Source of the DNA: Chryseobacterium sp. SC28
GTDB lineage: Bacteria > Bacteroidota > Bacteroidia > Flavobacteriales > Weeksellaceae
NCBI RefSeq assembly: GCF_003932955.1
Contig: NZ_QOVY01000002.1
Coordinates: forward strand, 124,001 to 188,000
DNA length: 64,000 nt
Direction of reading: 5' to 3'
Each line of letters starts with the position of its first letter. Position 1 is the stretch's first letter. Below the pieces are notes generated by a model that was not told the origin of the DNA, ran no database searches, and saw only the letters and a list, made by a program, of their open reading frames with translations. A program made the translations under genes and the position numbers. Shown here piece by piece: positions 63,658-64,000 of this stretch.

Positions 63658-63936
63658 TTAAAGCAACTTTTTTTTTAGAAAATCATTCTCTAATGTCAAT
63701 TGCCCAATCTTGGCAAACAGTTTCTCCGAAGGAATCTCATCCTTTTTAGAAGCCTCTTTTTCTTGCTTGAAAACCGCTGAAATATTTTTAATTGCTTCTG
63801 CTTTCCAGGCTGAAATTTGTGTCGGTAAAAGCTCATATTTCTTGGCTAAAACCTCCAATGTTTCTTTTTCTTTCAAAGCTTCTAAAACAACTTTTGCCTT
63901 AAAATCTTTCCCAAATACTCTTCTTGTTCTCGACAT
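63658..63936 (-). CDS. IS3-family transposase OrfA (helix-turn-helix protein)
   Basis: A 92-residue OrfA: RRVFGKDFKAKVVLEALKEKETLEVLAKKYELLPTQISAWKAEAI is the helix-turn-helix, followed by a leucine-zipper-like helix (EKLFAKIGQLTLENDFLKKKLL) that dimerises. The terminal KKKLL is encoded by an A9 run, the usual site of programmed -1 frameshifting that fuses OrfA to OrfB. OrfA itself looks intact, but the element lacks a working OrfB. Confidence 0.9.
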   Translation of the reverse strand: MSRTRRVFGKDFKAKVVLEALKEKETLEVLAKKYELLPTQISAWKAEAIKNISAVFKQEKEASKKDEIPSEKLFAKIGQLTLENDFLKKKLL

Positions 63937-64000
63937 AATTTTGCTAATTTAAGATTAATAAATATATCTTAAATACTCCAAAAAAATTGTACGGTTTTTG

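Larger units (their letters stand above)
63550..64000 (-). mobile_element. IS3-family insertion sequence remnant (runs off the window edge)
   Basis: Contains the start of an IS3-type element on the minus strand: orfA (63936-63658), a slippery A9 run, and the first codons of orfB before it degenerates. About 100 kb-scale context is not available; the right end may continue beyond the window, while the 3' part of orfB (the DDE catalytic core) is absent on the left, so the element is non-autonomous. Confidence 0.8.

Noticed and set aside
1-64000. tRNA, rRNA, CRISPR array, prophage or integrative element
   Set aside because: Both strands were read for cloverleaf-like segments, repeat-spacer patterns, integrases and phage genes; none was convincing apart from the two IS remnants.

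Overview
The window looks like chromosomal DNA from a member of Bacteroidota, class Flavobacteriia, most likely the Chryseobacterium/Epilithonimonas group (Weeksellaceae). The evidence is a SusC/SusD pair, GLPGLI, DUF4251, DUF5689 and DUF6146 families, many lipoproteins, near absence of Shine-Dalgarno sequences, and repeated TAnnTTTG boxes, the Bacteroidota -7 promoter element. Gene order is mostly housekeeping. No rRNA, tRNA or CRISPR array was seen.

Layout. 1-7 kb: the start of clpC, a small YgjV-like membrane protein with a glycosyltransferase, a DUF4251 lipoprotein, meaB, a mono-haem cytochrome lipoprotein, an SDR and the B12-dependent methylmalonyl-CoA mutase large subunit. 7-14 kb: htpG, a DUF445 membrane protein, a serine hydrolase with a TetR regulator, and a tight tatD-tcdA-rnpA operon. 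14-20 kb: a nutrient-scavenging locus (DUF5689 lipoprotein, TonB-dependent receptor, secreted EEP nuclease/phosphatase). 20-33 kb: core genes prfA, fumC, dnaB, rnhA, comM/yifB, a mannose-1-phosphate guanylyltransferase, a SprT-like metalloprotein, a TPR sensor kinase with a response regulator broken by an in-frame amber codon, and ffh. 33-38 kb: an ISAs1-type remnant, an AddA/RecB-like helicase-nuclease and rnhB. 38-46 kb: susC/susD, yebC, rpmA/rplU and a GH3-family enzyme. 46-53 kb: an MFS transporter, a Txe/YoeB toxin with a small antitoxin, glmM, and feoA-feoB with a FeoB-associated Cys-rich peptide whose 5' end is triplicated in tandem. 53-62 kb: GLPGLI and DUF2520 proteins, an ECF sigma factor operon with a putative anti-sigma and a Spy/CpxP-like protein, a PpiD/SurA-like chaperone, an MlaD protein and two Fe-S proteins. 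62-64 kb: an AT-rich GT-C-like membrane protein and an IS3-family remnant.

Two non-coding signals stand out. A family of three imperfect palindromes (about 6.88, 22.17 and 45.97 kb) keeps a conserved asymmetric internal loop while the helices on both sides change sequence with pairing preserved, which is the pattern of a structured RNA or a structure-selected DNA repeat. Three genes (tatD, dnaB and the MFS gene) have a TAnnTTTG box 3-4 nt before the start codon, suggesting leaderless or near-leaderless transcripts. The sigma/anti-sigma/Spy-like operon resembles the CnrYXH arrangement and may be an envelope-stress or metal-sensing module.
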